A stretch of DNA of 64,000 nt, from the NCBI GenBank assembly GCA_902587165.1, contig CACIKF010000002.1:124001-188000 (forward strand), in the 5' to 3' direction. The position numbers were made by a program, and so were the translations under genes. Positions 9,708-19,345 of this stretch are shown here, one piece after another. A model generated the notes under the pieces. The model was not told the DNA's origin, did not search any database, and saw only the letters and a list, made by a program, of their open reading frames with translations. The first letter of the stretch is position 1, and each line of letters starts with the position of its first letter. This DNA comes from Puniceicoccaceae bacterium. Lineage in GTDB: Bacteria > Verrucomicrobiota > Verrucomicrobiia > Opitutales > Coraliomargaritaceae.

Positions 9708-11039
9708 CTAATCACCGCTGGCTTCAACTGGCTCGACGATCTCGCGATCGGCTTTTTCAGCGAGCAGATCCATGGTCTTACCAAGGATGATGTCTCGACG
9801 CATTTGATTGACGCGGTTTTGGTCTTTTTGGAGCTCTTTGACGAGCTTATCTGGGTTTTTACCAGCCTGTTGCGCTTCCATCATGATCATGCGACTAAAG
9901 TCTTCGTTCTCGACCTTGATCTTTTCCTTCTCAGCAATCTTGGTCAGGATAAGACGGGATTTAAAGCGGTCGTGGGCTGCCTTGCTGGCACCTTCGTGGA
10001 GCGACTCTTTGTGCTTTTCGAACTCTTCAGCGGAGACGCCTTGCTGCATGTTGCGCTGCATGAAGTCACGGAGTACGGCTTCGGTCTCGCTCTCGACACC
10101 GCTCTCTGGGATCGGAAAATCGACCGATTTGACTAGCTCTTCAGTGATCTGCTGACGTTCGCCGTTGGCATTTTGTTGCTTCTTTTGATTTTCAATGTTT
10201 TCGGAGATCTTTGTGCGAAGCTCGTTTTCGTCTTTGACCTGCATACTTTCGAAGAAAGCGTCGTCCATTTCGGGCATAACTTTCTCACGCACTTCTTTGG
10301 CTTCGACGCTATAAACAACAGTCTTTCCTGCGAGGGCTTCGGGCTTAAAATCTTCAGGGAACTCCATAATCACTTCTTTAGTTTCGCCAGCCTTCATACC
10401 AACGAGGCCATCGACGATAGCGCGAACACCGGGCGCATCTTCGTTGCCAGCTTCCTCCCATGTGTTGGCTTGTGTACCAAACATTGGTGCCTCAGGCACG
10501 AGATCGGCAACGATTTCACTATCGATTTTACCCTCATAAGCACATTGGACGTAGTCGCCCTTCTCAGCGGCCTTCTCAGCAACATTGTATTCTGCGCGTT
10601 GACCGAGGATTTGTTCGAGCATCTTAGCCACTTCTTCGTCACTCGCTTCGGTTGGCGTGCTAGTCACTTTGAGGCCTTCGTAAGCGGGGACTTCAAATTC
10701 AGGAATCACATCGACAGTGAAAGTGATCGTGGCGCCTTGACCACCTTTGACCTCACCCTCATCGAGCTCGACGATATTAAAAACCTCAAACTCGGCGCCA
10801 GTTACACCCTCTTGATGGGCTTGGGAGACAACACGCTGCTTAAGCTCTTGCTGGATATCTTTAGCGAAGCGCTGGCGCACCATATTTTTGGGTGCTTTAC
10901 CAGGACGAAAACCGGGGATCTTAGCTTGGCGCTGAAAGTCATTAATGAGTTTCGCCTCTTGCTCGGACACTTCCTCGGAAGAGGCGGTGATAGAGATGGT
11001 TTTACGGGTTGGATTGATGTCTTGGACGTCGGTTTTCAC
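9708..11039 (-). CDS. tig: Trigger factor (ribosome-associated chaperone and peptidyl-prolyl isomerase)
   Basis: Binds the ribosomal exit site and shields nascent chains. 443 residues. The N-terminal ribosome-binding domain carries the signature GFRPGKAPKNMVRQRF. The FKBP-like PPIase domain lies around 150-240 (GDYVQCAYEGKI, GMKAGETKEV), and the helical C-terminal arms follow. First gene of the tig-clpP-clpX operon; the 110-base gap to clpP may hold a secondary promoter. The opposite strand shows a long open frame across this gene, which is a shadow. Confidence 0.95.
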   Translation of the reverse strand: MKTDVQDINPTRKTISITASSEEVSEQEAKLINDFQRQAKIPGFRPGKAPKNMVRQRFAKDIQQELKQRVVSQAHQEGVTGAEFEVFNIVELDEGEVKGGQGATITFTVDVIPEFEVPAYEGLKVTSTPTEASDEEVAKMLEQILGQRAEYNVAEKAAEKGDYVQCAYEGKIDSEIVADLVPEAPMFGTQANTWEEAGNEDAPGVRAIVDGLVGMKAGETKEVIMEFPEDFKPEALAGKTVVYSVEAKEVREKVMPEMDDAFFESMQVKDENELRTKISENIENQKKQQNANGERQQITEELVKSVDFPIPESGVESETEAVLRDFMQRNMQQGVSAEEFEKHKESLHEGASKAAHDRFKSRLILTKIAEKEKIKVENEDFSRMIMMEAQQAGKNPDKLVKELQKDQNRVNQMRRDIILGKTMDLLAEKADREIVEPVEASGD

Positions 11040-11250
11040 GGTGTATGTGTATATTGAATGAAGTAAGGTATAATAGATCGCCGCACTGAAAAAAGCGGCA
11101 GAATAAAGGGCATAGCCATTTTACGGTCAATGCCTATATTCTGACCATCGTAGACATTAAGCGCGTCTTTGATATTTACAAGGAAGGGCGTTCGCTTCTA
11201 GGCGTTCATAAATAACAGCTACTTCATAACGGACACCAAGTTTAAGAAAC

Positions 11251-11574
11251 TTACGACTTCGACGGCGCAAATGCAGTGTAAAGCAACACCAGAACATTGA
11301 CCCCAGGAATCAGCATGAGCAGTGTCCAATAAGCGGGCTTGCCTATGTCACGCAAGCGCTTGAGCATTTGCATGAGGCATATTAGTAAACAGATTAGGCC
11401 AACAATAATGCCAATAAACGGTCCCAGCGGGCTGTAACTACCGTGGTGCCAGTGATCAAAATAACTGATTGCTTGAATCGTCACAAATGTGGACAAAGCT
11501 ATAAGCAAAACGAGGCGGACGATGTAAACAAAGCGGCCAATGCAGCCTTCGGAACTGATAAATGTGTCTTTCAT
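11251..11574 (-). CDS. DUF805 family inner-membrane protein
   Basis: 107 residues with three hydrophobic segments. The DUF805 layout is visible: an N-terminal GRFVYIVRLVLL segment, a conserved basic loop MLKRLRDIGKPAYW before the third helix, and a C-terminal LMLIPGVNVLVLLY segment. The family has no established function and is often found as a single small gene. Monocistronic, about 210 bases from tig. Confidence 0.8.
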   Translation of the reverse strand: MKDTFISSEGCIGRFVYIVRLVLLIALSTFVTIQAISYFDHWHHGSYSPLGPFIGIIVGLICLLICLMQMLKRLRDIGKPAYWTLLMLIPGVNVLVLLYTAFAPSKS

Positions 11575-11776
11575 GATAGGGTCCTTAGGATGTTTACGAT
11601 TGAATCGAAGATCGCAATAAAAACCTGTAATCCTATTTAAACAAAATGCCTATGACGCCTTCAGTATTTTTTTCTGCGATCTAGCCAGAGTTTCAGTCTT
11701 GGTTAAGGAAACTCACGCTCAAAGATAAGCCTTGCTACCCTTGCTCTTCATTCGGATCACGAGCAAGCTCGATAAT

Positions 11777-12790
11777 CTAATCCCGACCTTTGATTTTCTC
11801 GATTGCCCAGCTTGCGTGCTCGGCAACCATTTCATCCCCCCCAGACGAAACAAGTTTAAGAGCAGGTAAATCCGCCACTGTGCCAACGTTACCAAGAACC
11901 ACGCATAGATTTCGTTGAAAACGCCGTAACTTAAGACGACGCATGGGCGAGCCTTGCAGTTGCTCGGTAAAACTCGCCTCATCCCATGCCAGCATTTCAA
12001 CAAGCGTTGGCAGCTCGCGTGGTCTGAACTTAGCCTCCTCGGTCGATACCGCCCACTTATTCCAAGGGCAAACGTCGAGACACTCGTCGCAGCCGTAGAG
12101 TCGGTCACCGATTGCCTCGCGATACTGGACTGGGATTGCGCCGTTGTGCTCGATTGTGAGGTAGGAGATACACTTTGAGGCATCGAGTTGATAGGGCGCA
12201 GTAATCGCTCGTGTCGGGCATACGTCGATACATCGAGTGCAAGACCCGCAGCGGTCTTTTTCTTGTTTATCCGTAGGCAATTCCAAGGTTGTTACGATAT
12301 TAGCGAGAAAGCTCCAGGTGCCTCGCTTGGGCTCGACCAAGATTGTGCTTTTGCCCTGCCAGCCGACACCCGCAGCCTCCGCGATTGGTTTTTCTAAAAG
12401 TGGCCCCGTATCTACATAGGGACGTTGATCGCCGCCGTAATCGTCCCGCATGATACGGCAGAGCCGCTTGATCCGACGTAACATGAGATTATGATAATCG
12501 TCGCCAAGTGCATACTTTGCGATGCGATACTTACGTTCGGGGTCCGCTTGATAATAATTAAGCGCGAGTACGATAATCGACTTCGCTTCGCGCTCAGGAA
12601 TGAGGTGTTCGGGATGCAAGCGCCTATTATTGCTACGCTCCATCCATGTCATCGTGCCATGCTTTTTATTAGCGATCCATTGTTCGTAATATTCCCGTCT
12701 CAGATTAACAGGCACCGCAGTCACGCCCAGCGAATGAAAACCGAGGGCTTTAGCTTCTTCTGCAATGCGTTGCTTGATTTCTTTACTCAT
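11777..12790 (-). CDS. queG: Epoxyqueuosine reductase (QueG)
   Basis: Cobalamin- and iron-sulfur-dependent enzyme for the last step of queuosine synthesis in tRNA. 337 residues from ATG 12790; a longer open frame upstream has unlikely composition and would overlap hflK. Two 4Fe-4S motifs are visible: CGSCTRCIDVCP and CDECLDVCPWNK. The N-terminal cobalamin domain includes DTGPLLEKPIAEAAGVGWQG. A C-terminal HEAT-like segment (RRFQRNLCVVLGNVG) follows, as in many QueG proteins. Divergent from hflK. The later gluQ gene acts on the same modified tRNA. Confidence 0.93.
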   Translation of the reverse strand: MSKEIKQRIAEEAKALGFHSLGVTAVPVNLRREYYEQWIANKKHGTMTWMERSNNRRLHPEHLIPEREAKSIIVLALNYYQADPERKYRIAKYALGDDYHNLMLRRIKRLCRIMRDDYGGDQRPYVDTGPLLEKPIAEAAGVGWQGKSTILVEPKRGTWSFLANIVTTLELPTDKQEKDRCGSCTRCIDVCPTRAITAPYQLDASKCISYLTIEHNGAIPVQYREAIGDRLYGCDECLDVCPWNKWAVSTEEAKFRPRELPTLVEMLAWDEASFTEQLQGSPMRRLKLRRFQRNLCVVLGNVGTVADLPALKLVSSGGDEMVAEHASWAIEKIKGRD

Positions 12791-12893
12791 TAATATGCCA
12801 AAATAATAATATCTGTATACGAGTCGACGAGAATCAACGAAAACCAGCTCTTTGCAGGTGACAGCAGAGCAAAAGCAAGTATGAATCCTAGCT

Positions 12894-13913
12894 ATGAATA
12901 GAAATGCACCACCCCCAATGCCGCGAAACCCCTTAGATGATGTTGATTGGGACGCCGTCAAACGCTACAGGAAGCTAGTCCTTATAGCCCCACTTTTTAT
13001 ACTTACAGCCGTCGGCGCGCTGACCAGTTACTACATAGTCCAACCCGAAGAAGAAGCAGTGGTCAAACGCTTCGGCTTAGTCGTCGCGCAAAAAGAACCA
13101 GGCTTACACTTCAAACTTCCTTTCGGTATCGACACTGCGCAAATGGTTCCGACCGCTCGAGTACTCAAACAAGAGTTTGGCTTTCGCACTCAAGGCATCG
13201 ACGGGCGCACGAGCTACCGAAAAGACAGTATGCACCGCGATGAGTCGCTCATGTTAACAGGAGATCTTAAGGTCATCGACGTTGAGTGGGTTGTTCAATA
13301 CCGCGTTAGCAATCCAGATAAATTCCTTCACCAAGTCCGCGACCCCGAGCAGACCCTCCGCGATGTCTCTGAGTCCGTCATGCGACGCATCGTCGGCAAC
13401 AGCCTCGGCAGCGATGTCCTCACTGAGAAGCGAGTGCAAGTCGCCAACCTATCTCGCGCAGAATTGCAAAAAGCTATGGAATATTTCGATCTGGGTATTC
13501 AGATCAGCACGATCGAACTGCAAGACGTCACTCCGCCCGAACCAGTCAAACCAGCTTTTAATGAAGTCAATCAAGCTGAGCAAGAACGCGAACGCTTTAT
13601 TAACGAAGCCGAGAAACGCCGCAACCAAGTCATCCCTCGAGCCGAGGGCCAAGCCCGCCAAGTGATCGCCGAAGCACAGGGCTACGCAGCTAAGCGCGTC
13701 AACGCCGCAAGAGGTGAGGCCGACCGTTTCACTGCTGTTTACGAAGCCTACCTCGATGCGCCCGAAGTCACTCGCCAGCGTATGTATTTAGAAATGATCG
13801 ACAAAGTGCTTCCGCAGGCAGGCCGTATTTTCATAATGGATGAAAATCAAACCGCCCCACTCCCCCTACTCAATTTAGGCGACTCCCCCGTCACAGTTCC
13901 AGCCAATCGCTAG
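12894..13913 (+). CDS. hflK: HflK, membrane SPFH protein regulating FtsH
   Basis: Forms the HflKC complex around the FtsH protease in the inner membrane. 339 residues: a short cytoplasmic Pro-rich N-terminus (NAPPPMPRNPLDD), one transmembrane helix at about 25-47, then an SPFH/band-7 domain beginning VQPEEEAVVKRFG and a coiled-coil with QAEQERERFINEAEKRRNQ. Two bases separate it from hflC, so the pair is co-transcribed. Shares a 103-base divergent intergenic region with queG. Confidence 0.93.
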   Translation: MNRNAPPPMPRNPLDDVDWDAVKRYRKLVLIAPLFILTAVGALTSYYIVQPEEEAVVKRFGLVVAQKEPGLHFKLPFGIDTAQMVPTARVLKQEFGFRTQGIDGRTSYRKDSMHRDESLMLTGDLKVIDVEWVVQYRVSNPDKFLHQVRDPEQTLRDVSESVMRRIVGNSLGSDVLTEKRVQVANLSRAELQKAMEYFDLGIQISTIELQDVTPPEPVKPAFNEVNQAEQERERFINEAEKRRNQVIPRAEGQARQVIAEAQGYAAKRVNAARGEADRFTAVYEAYLDAPEVTRQRMYLEMIDKVLPQAGRIFIMDENQTAPLPLLNLGDSPVTVPANR

Positions 13914-13915
13914 TC

Positions 13916-14896
13916 ATGAATAAAAACCCAATATTTTCTACCTTCGTACTCCTTTTGCTGATCATCGTCGGCGTCGTGCTTCGCGCCTCCATCTACACGC
14001 TCGATCAAGCAGAGCAGGCTGTCATCGTCCAACTGGGTGCCCCCGTCGGAGATCCTGTCACGAATCCTGGTCTGCACTTTAAACTGCCCTTCATTCAAGA
14101 AGTCCGCCGCTTTGATAAACGCGTCATCTCTTGGGACGGCGATCCCAATCAAATTCCAACGCGTGGCGAGCAGTTCATCTCTGTCGATACCACCGCTCGC
14201 TGGCGTATTTCCGATCCGCTTATATTTATGCAACGAGTACAAAACGAGCGCGGTGCCACGATGCGCCTGAACGACATACTTGACTCCGTCGTGCGGGATA
14301 AGATATCGGCCACTGACCTCGTCGAAATTGTCCGCTCCAAAGACTGGAAAATCAGCGAAGCTGACTTAGCCCGCGTCCAGCTTAGTGGCGAAGACGACGA
14401 AGAGATCCTCCTACAAGAAGTCAAAACTGGCCGCCAAGAATTGGTTAAATCTATCTACACTCAAGCCGCGAGCCAGATGCCCGAAATGGGCATCGAGCTA
14501 ATTGATATCCGAATCAAACGTATTGACTACGTCGAGGACGTTGAACAGCGCGTCTTCGACCGTATGATCGCTGAGCGTCAACGGATAGCCGAGCAGTTCC
14601 GCTCAGAGGGTGAAGGTCGCGCCGCCGAGATTGATGGTGATACCCGGCGCGAACTCTCTGAGATTCAGTCTGAGGCCAACCGTCAAGCCGAGATCATTCG
14701 CGGCCAAGCCGATGCCGAAGCTTCCAGCATTTATAGCCAAGCCTTCGGTGCTGCCCCAGAGTTTTATGCCTTTTTGCGGACACTCGAGAGTTACCCTGAA
14801 ACGGTGCAAGACACCTCCACTCTGATCTTAGGCACCGACTCCGAATATTTCCGCTACCTACGTGATGTCAGCGTGCAGAAGACAATGGATCAATGA
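13916..14896 (+). CDS. hflC: HflC, membrane SPFH protein regulating FtsH
   Basis: Partner of HflK. 326 residues with one N-terminal membrane helix (FVLLLLIIVGVVLRA), SPFH domain starting LDQAEQAVIVQLG, GLHFKLPFIQEV, and a C-terminal coiled coil (RIAEQFRSEGEGRAAEIDG) with the family motif around SIYSQAFGAAPEFYAFLRTLE. ATG lies two bases after the hflK stop. No FtsH gene is nearby, as is usual. Confidence 0.93.
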   Translation: MNKNPIFSTFVLLLLIIVGVVLRASIYTLDQAEQAVIVQLGAPVGDPVTNPGLHFKLPFIQEVRRFDKRVISWDGDPNQIPTRGEQFISVDTTARWRISDPLIFMQRVQNERGATMRLNDILDSVVRDKISATDLVEIVRSKDWKISEADLARVQLSGEDDEEILLQEVKTGRQELVKSIYTQAASQMPEMGIELIDIRIKRIDYVEDVEQRVFDRMIAERQRIAEQFRSEGEGRAAEIDGDTRRELSEIQSEANRQAEIIRGQADAEASSIYSQAFGAAPEFYAFLRTLESYPETVQDTSTLILGTDSEYFRYLRDVSVQKTMDQ

Positions 14897-14934
14897 CGTC
14901 GACCCAGCGCATTGAATACAAAAAAGTGGATTGA

Positions 14935-15711
14935 TTAGGAAAGCCCGCGTTCGCTACCTTGGACGAAAGTAAGGAATTTTTTGACAACCTCGTTCTCAGC
15001 GTCCATGTGAACGCTGAGTCTCTCGGTAGCTTGTCGGTGGTTAAGGCCTTCTTTGTAAAACATCTTGAAGACGCGCCGTGCTAAATTGACATCTTCTGGG
15101 GAGAAGCCGGCACGTTCAAGGCCGATTTTGTTGGTGGTGCGCACCATGGCGGGATTGCCATCAGCGATCATGAAGGGAGGCACATCTTGCACGACTTTAG
15201 ACGCTGCGCCGACCATGGCATGGTCGCCAACGCGGCAAAACTGATGGAGACCTGCGCCCCAAGCTATATTGACGTAGTCACCAATTTCGACGTGACCGCC
15301 GAGGGCGGCATGACTGCTCATCACTAGGTGATTACCGACGATACACTCGTGAGCGATATGGCTATAGGCTAAGATGAGATTGTTATCCCCGACGATGGTC
15401 TCTGTGCCCTCTGTAGTGGCGCAGTGCACGGTGGTAAATTCGCGGAAGACGTTACCACTGCCAATGCGGAGCCCTGGACTGCCGCCTTGGAACTTTAGGT
15501 CGTGCGTCTTACCCCCGACATAGGCATAGGGGTGAACTTCATTATCCTTGCCCATGGTAGTAAGGCCGTCGACGGTGGCGTGGTGCATGACCTCGGTGCC
15601 CTTTCTGATTTTGACGCATGCCCCTATGTAGGCGTAAGCGCCGACGGTAACGCCAGCTTCTAGCTCAGCCCCGGGCTCAATAATAGCGGTCGGATGGATC
15701 TCCGTGGACAT
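14935..15711 (-). CDS. lpxA: UDP-N-acetylglucosamine acyltransferase (LpxA)
   Basis: First acyl transfer of lipid A synthesis. 258 residues, family length. A left-handed beta-helix of hexapeptide repeats fills residues 1-190 (for example [17 protein letters not shown]), and the catalytic His region is [14 protein letters not shown]. The C-terminal helical domain contains [14 protein letters not shown]. It lies 29 bases after lpxC/fabZ on the same strand, so it is an operon. Its presence shows that the organism makes lipid A. Confidence 0.95.
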   Translation of the reverse strand: MSTEIHPTAIIEPGAELEAGVTVGAYAYIGACVKIRKGTEVMHHATVDGLTTMGKDNEVHPYAYVGGKTHDLKFQGGSPGLRIGSGNVFREFTTVHCATTEGTETIVGDNNLILAYSHIAHECIVGNHLVMSSHAALGGHVEIGDYVNIAWGAGLHQFCRVGDHAMVGAASKVVQDVPPFMIADGNPAMVRTTNKIGLERAGFSPEDVNLARRVFKMFYKEGLNHRQATERLSVHMDAENEVVKKFLTFVQGSERGLS

Positions 15712-15740
15712 AGGAAAAAACGTTAAAAGGAGAAGTTGAA

Positions 15741-17066
15741 TTAATCCGTGGCGTCGGCCAGCATAAACATGAGCTGGGCACTGGAGACAAGTTTGCCGCC
15801 GACCTTACACTCGGCAGAGGCGGTGGCGATCTTGTTGCCGCGGATCTTAACCAACTTCACGCGAATTTCGACCGAGTCGCCGGGCTCTACGGCTTGGCGG
15901 AACTTGACCTTGTCAACACTCATAAAGAATGCGATCTTGTTATCATCAGCAGGAAGCTTACGCAGTAGCAGAACACCAGCGGCTTGAGCCATCGCCTCAA
16001 CCTGGAGGACACCAGGCATAACTGGGCGCCCTGGGTAGTGCCCTTGGAAAAATGGCTCGTTGATAGTCACATTTTTAAGTGCTACCAGTTCGTCGTCACT
16101 CACAATCTCGACCACACGATCGATCATCACAAACGGGTAGCGGTGTGGGAGAAGATTGAGTACTCCTCGAATATCGATTGTCTTTTCGTGAGACTCAACG
16201 GGTAGGACCTTCTTCGCTGCTGCGGTTCCCTTCTTCTTTTCTAAAAGCTTTTTTCTGAGCACTTTGGAGAGCTCTGCATTAAGAGCATGACCTGGGCGAA
16301 CGCCTACGATATGGGCCTTAATCGGCATTCCGACGAGCGTGATATCACCGAGGATATCTAGAATTTTATGGCGGACAAATTCATCCTTAAAGCGGAGCGG
16401 CTCCTTAGAGACTATCTTGTCACCCTTAATCACGATGGCACTGTCGAGACTGCCTCCCTTTATTTTACCCAGCTTTAGCAACTCTTCGATGTCTTCATAA
16501 ATCGTAAACGTACGCGCTGGGGCCACTTGTACCACGTAGGTCTCGGGGTCTAGGTCAAGACTCAGGTGCTGGGTATGAATACCGCGGTCATCCGCAGAGG
16601 TGCAGGTTATGCGGAAGCCGTCGTGCGGCAGAGCGATAATGGAGCTGCTGCCACGAGTCACGGAAATCGGTTCCTCTAGGACGAAGTATTCACGCTCGGC
16701 ATCTTGTTCGACAGGCTCAGCTTGTTGTATGAGGTTTACGAAGTGTTTAGCAGAGCCGTCAAGGATAGGCGGCTCGCTGGCGTCCATCTCGATAAGGACA
16801 TTATCGACACCGCAGCCACTGAGGGCACTAAGTACGTGCTCGATAGTATGGACTTTGGCATGGCCGTCAGCGATGGTTGTGCTTCTTACGAGGTCGTCAA
16901 CAAGGTCGATCAGAGGTTTAAGTTCGGGCTTACCTATGAGGTCGATACGGCGAAAAATGACCCCAGTGTTCTCAAGCGCGGGCTTCAGGGTAAGGTTCAC
17001 ATCTTCTCCCGTGTGCAAGGATTTACCCTTAATCGAGACTTCCCTCAAAATGGTGCGTTGTTTCAT
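15741..17066 (-). CDS. lpxC/fabZ: Bifunctional LpxC-FabZ: UDP-3-O-acyl-GlcNAc deacetylase fused to 3-hydroxyacyl-ACP dehydratase
   Basis: 441 residues from ATG 17066; the 14 extra upstream codons look non-coding. Residues about 1-275 are LpxC: zinc ligand region [33 protein letters not shown] (His and Asp zinc ligands) and catalytic-His GHALN. A Lys-rich linker follows ([17 protein letters not shown]). Residues about 296-441 are Fab[15 protein letters not shown], the catalytic-His [14 protein letters not shown] and the catalytic-Glu [11 protein letters not shown]. The two enzymes compete for 3-hydroxyacyl-ACP (lipid A versus fatty acids), so fusion can set the balance. Known in Bacteroidetes and Verrucomicrobia relatives. 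Confidence 0.95.
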   Translation of the reverse strand: MKQRTILREVSIKGKSLHTGEDVNLTLKPALENTGVIFRRIDLIGKPELKPLIDLVDDLVRSTTIADGHAKVHTIEHVLSALSGCGVDNVLIEMDASEPPILDGSAKHFVNLIQQAEPVEQDAEREYFVLEEPISVTRGSSSIIALPHDGFRITCTSADDRGIHTQHLSLDLDPETYVVQVAPARTFTIYEDIEELLKLGKIKGGSLDSAIVIKGDKIVSKEPLRFKDEFVRHKILDILGDITLVGMPIKAHIVGVRPGHALNAELSKVLRKKLLEKKKGTAAAKKVLPVESHEKTIDIRGVLNLLPHRYPFVMIDRVVEIVSDDELVALKNVTINEPFFQGHYPGRPVMPGVLQVEAMAQAAGVLLLRKLPADDNKIAFFMSVDKVKFRQAVEPGDSVEIRVKLVKIRGNKIATASAECKVGGKLVSSAQLMFMLADATD

Positions 17067-17278
17067 GAAAAATAGGCTAAATGGGAGCGTGCATCTGCAA
17101 GGACACACAAATTTTACAAAGTCCTAAGCCTAGGCTCGATAACTCTCATGTAAAGCATGGGTTTTTGTGATAGAATAAGGTAAATTTCAGCATTTAATGC
17201 CTTCTCACTTACGCAGATTACTCTCCTCGAGTCTATTGATTATGAGGAGACGCAAGCACGCGTGTCCGTCAAATATAT

Positions 17279-17860
17279 TCAAACCAGAAGCACATTGATA
17301 TCGACCACCTCCATACCCGCATTACGAGCGGACTGCATACCTAGTTCAGTATCCTCGAAGGCGTGGCAGCGCTTGGGATCGACACCGATTAGTTCAGCAG
17401 CACGGAGGTAGGTCTCAGGCGCGGGCTTAGGGTATTGCACATCGTCAGCACCAACGACGGCGCCAAACCAGTCACGGATGCCAAGACTTTTCAGTATCTT
17501 CTCCGCCACCCAGTTAAGACTGCCAGTAGCAACAGCCATCGGAATGAGCTCGCGGTGAAACTCGGCGATGGCTTTGACAGGGAAGATTGGCTGTACATCT
17601 ACAAGCAGTTCGAGGAAAAGCTCCTCTTTTGCATCAGCAATAAGCTTAGCATCAACCGTTTTGCCCTGCTCTTCAGCCAACATTTCAACGATCACGACAG
17701 CGGGCACACCACCAAGCGCGTAGAAGCGTTCTTCAGTGAACTCAATACCTTGTGCAGCCATGGAGCGCGACCATGCGATAAAGTGGGTGGGCATGGTGTC
17801 GGCAAGAGTGCCATCCATATCAAAAATGAGACCATTATAGTTGTGATGAAGGTTGATCAT
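17279..17860 (-). CDS. HAD-superfamily hydrolase (beta-phosphoglucomutase / YqaB-like phosphatase)
   Basis: 193 residues. HAD motifs: I, LIFDMDGTLADT with the nucleophile and acid Asp; II, AVATGS; III, Lys in YPKPAPE; IV, FEDTELG. A small helical cap domain sits between motifs I and II (HFIAWSRSMAAQGIEF). Length and cap match the YqaB/beta-phosphoglucomutase-like subgroup acting on small sugar phosphates; the exact substrate cannot be read. Single gene, separated by about 210 bases from lpxC/fabZ. Confidence 0.85.
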   Translation of the reverse strand: MINLHHNYNGLIFDMDGTLADTMPTHFIAWSRSMAAQGIEFTEERFYALGGVPAVVIVEMLAEEQGKTVDAKLIADAKEELFLELLVDVQPIFPVKAIAEFHRELIPMAVATGSLNWVAEKILKSLGIRDWFGAVVGADDVQYPKPAPETYLRAAELIGVDPKRCHAFEDTELGMQSARNAGMEVVDINVLLV

Positions 17861-17977
17861 GTTATTTTAAAAAAACAGAAGACAGAAGCCATGAGGCAGT
17901 CAATGTCTGATAAATTCTCTTAGATTCAAAACTGGACGTACGAAGTTCGCCGTTCAAAGTAATGATCTTTACTAACT

Positions 17978-18664
17978 ATGTTCCGCTCACTTCGAAACGC
18001 ATTCATTACTGGTATCGTTGTCATACTTCCGCTAGGAGTCACGATCATCCTAATAAAATTCCTTTTGGTTAAGTTAGGAAATCCAGCTAGCCAGCTCTTT
18101 TTCTGGTACTTTGATTCTGAGTGGCGTAACTTGCCGTCTGTGAAATTTGCGTTGGAGACGACCTCGGTCTTTGTCGTGTTTTCACTCATAACAATACTCG
18201 GTTACGGTTCTAGCTTCGTGCTGGGGCGCATCATATTGGTAGGCCTTGAGCGCTTGCTCGATCGAGTGCCATTTATCAATACAGTCTATCGCACGGTCAA
18301 ACAAATCGTCGATACTTTCGGCCAGCAGGAAAAGGCCGTCTTTCAGGAGGTGGTGCTGATTGAGTATCCAAGAAAGCGCTGCTACGTCCTAGGCTTCCTA
18401 ACAAGCACGGCTATGGGTGAAACGCAGACACGCACTGACGAGCACATCGTAAATGTATTCGTTCCAACCACGCCAAATCCTACGAGCGGGTTCCTTCTGA
18501 TGATACCCGAAGAAGACATTACGCGACTGCAAATGAGCATTGCTGACGGCATGAAACTGATCATCTCGGGTGGCGCAGTCGTGCCAGACCCAAAAACTGG
18601 CGACGCCGTATCGATTAACAACCCGAATCAAGCTAAGGGCAGCGCGCCCAAGAGCCATGCCTGA
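17978..18664 (+). CDS. DUF502 family membrane protein
   Basis: 228 residues. Two N-terminal membrane helices (FITGIVVILPLGVTIILI and about 60-85) contain the family signature near the N-terminus. Next comes VPFINTVYRTVKQIVDTF, then a soluble domain with FVPTTPNPTSGFLLMIP. Function unknown; distant plant relatives are the LCV-like (COV1) proteins. The last eight bases overlap the RecO-like gene, so the two are translationally coupled. Preceded by a GTTC-rich stretch at 17941-17960. Confidence 0.88.
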   Translation: MFRSLRNAFITGIVVILPLGVTIILIKFLLVKLGNPASQLFFWYFDSEWRNLPSVKFALETTSVFVVFSLITILGYGSSFVLGRIILVGLERLLDRVPFINTVYRTVKQIVDTFGQQEKAVFQEVVLIEYPRKRCYVLGFLTSTAMGETQTRTDEHIVNVFVPTTPNPTSGFLLMIPEEDITRLQMSIADGMKLIISGGAVVPDPKTGDAVSINNPNQAKGSAPKSHA

Positions 18665-19271
18665 GCATGAAGAAGCCTTGGTGCTCAAGACGGAACCAAG
18701 CGGTGAGTCCTTCATCAAACTTTACGTAATCACAGCAGAGAGCGGCATCTTTCTCTGCATGAAGCGTGTCTCGAAAAAAGCAAATTCCTCAACCATACCC
18801 GACCTTTTTGACACAGCAGTAATCCTTCTGGAAACTTCTCAACAAGGCACGATGCGCTTTGTTAAAGAGTATCAACTCAAGCAGCGCCGCGTCGTCATTG
18901 GGCAAAACTATCGCAGCTTGCGAAGTGCCTCACGACTGAGCCAGTTACTTGTAAAAAACGCCTCTCATATGCCCGAATCGGAGTGGCTCTTCAGGCTGAC
19001 TGAGCGAGCATTCGACGCTTTCGCGGCGGGAAAGGCTCCTGATGTTGTTTTATTAAAAAGCCTCTTCCTCCTGCTCAAAGACGAGGGCTACCCCGTGCGC
19101 GAATCGTGGTGGCCAACACTGCGAGCGGACTTACGAGAAACTGCCAAATGCCTACTCAGCGAGCCTTCCCCGGTTCACATCGGTAAGCCTGAACAAAAAA
19201 CCTGCGAACGTATCGAAGAACACCTGACTCAATGGATGCGCCACCAGACCGACCTAATTATACCAGATTAA
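18657..19271 (+). CDS. recO: RecO-like DNA repair protein (divergent)
   Basis: 204 residues from ATG 18657, which overlaps the DUF502 stop by eight bases. The upstream in-frame extension lies wholly within the DUF502 gene and is unlikely. The N-terminus fits the RecO OB-fold start (EEALVLKTEPSGESFIKLYVIT, then GIFLCMKRVSKK), followed by a helical domain. The usual zinc-binding Cys cluster of RecO is not visible, and the protein is shorter than E. coli RecO (242). RecO loads RecA onto SSB-coated gaps with RecR. The assignment rests on the N-terminal pattern and length. Confidence 0.62.
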   Translation: MPEHEEALVLKTEPSGESFIKLYVITAESGIFLCMKRVSKKANSSTIPDLFDTAVILLETSQQGTMRFVKEYQLKQRRVVIGQNYRSLRSASRLSQLLVKNASHMPESEWLFRLTERAFDAFAAGKAPDVVLLKSLFLLLKDEGYPVRESWWPTLRADLRETAKCLLSEPSPVHIGKPEQKTCERIEEHLTQWMRHQTDLIIPD

Positions 19272-19345
19272 AATTTCAATTTTCCATTGTGCGCCCCCTA
19301 GATCCTTCGGTAAAGAAATACCCTGACCTGAATCTTACTATTTCT

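Noticed and set aside
10173-11057. 294-codon open frame antisense to tig
   Set aside because: It mirrors the trigger factor codon pattern, has unlikely composition (Phe/His/Leu/Asp runs) and no motif; tig on the other strand has all family signatures.
11080-11100. GCCGC...GCGGC hairpin upstream of tig
   Set aside because: Five-base stem, no T run; too weak to call a terminator or operator.
12791-12961. N-terminal extension of QueG (57 extra codons)
   Set aside because: Overlaps the hflK start and is rich in Phe, Cys and Arg unlike QueG; ATG 12790 gives the family start.
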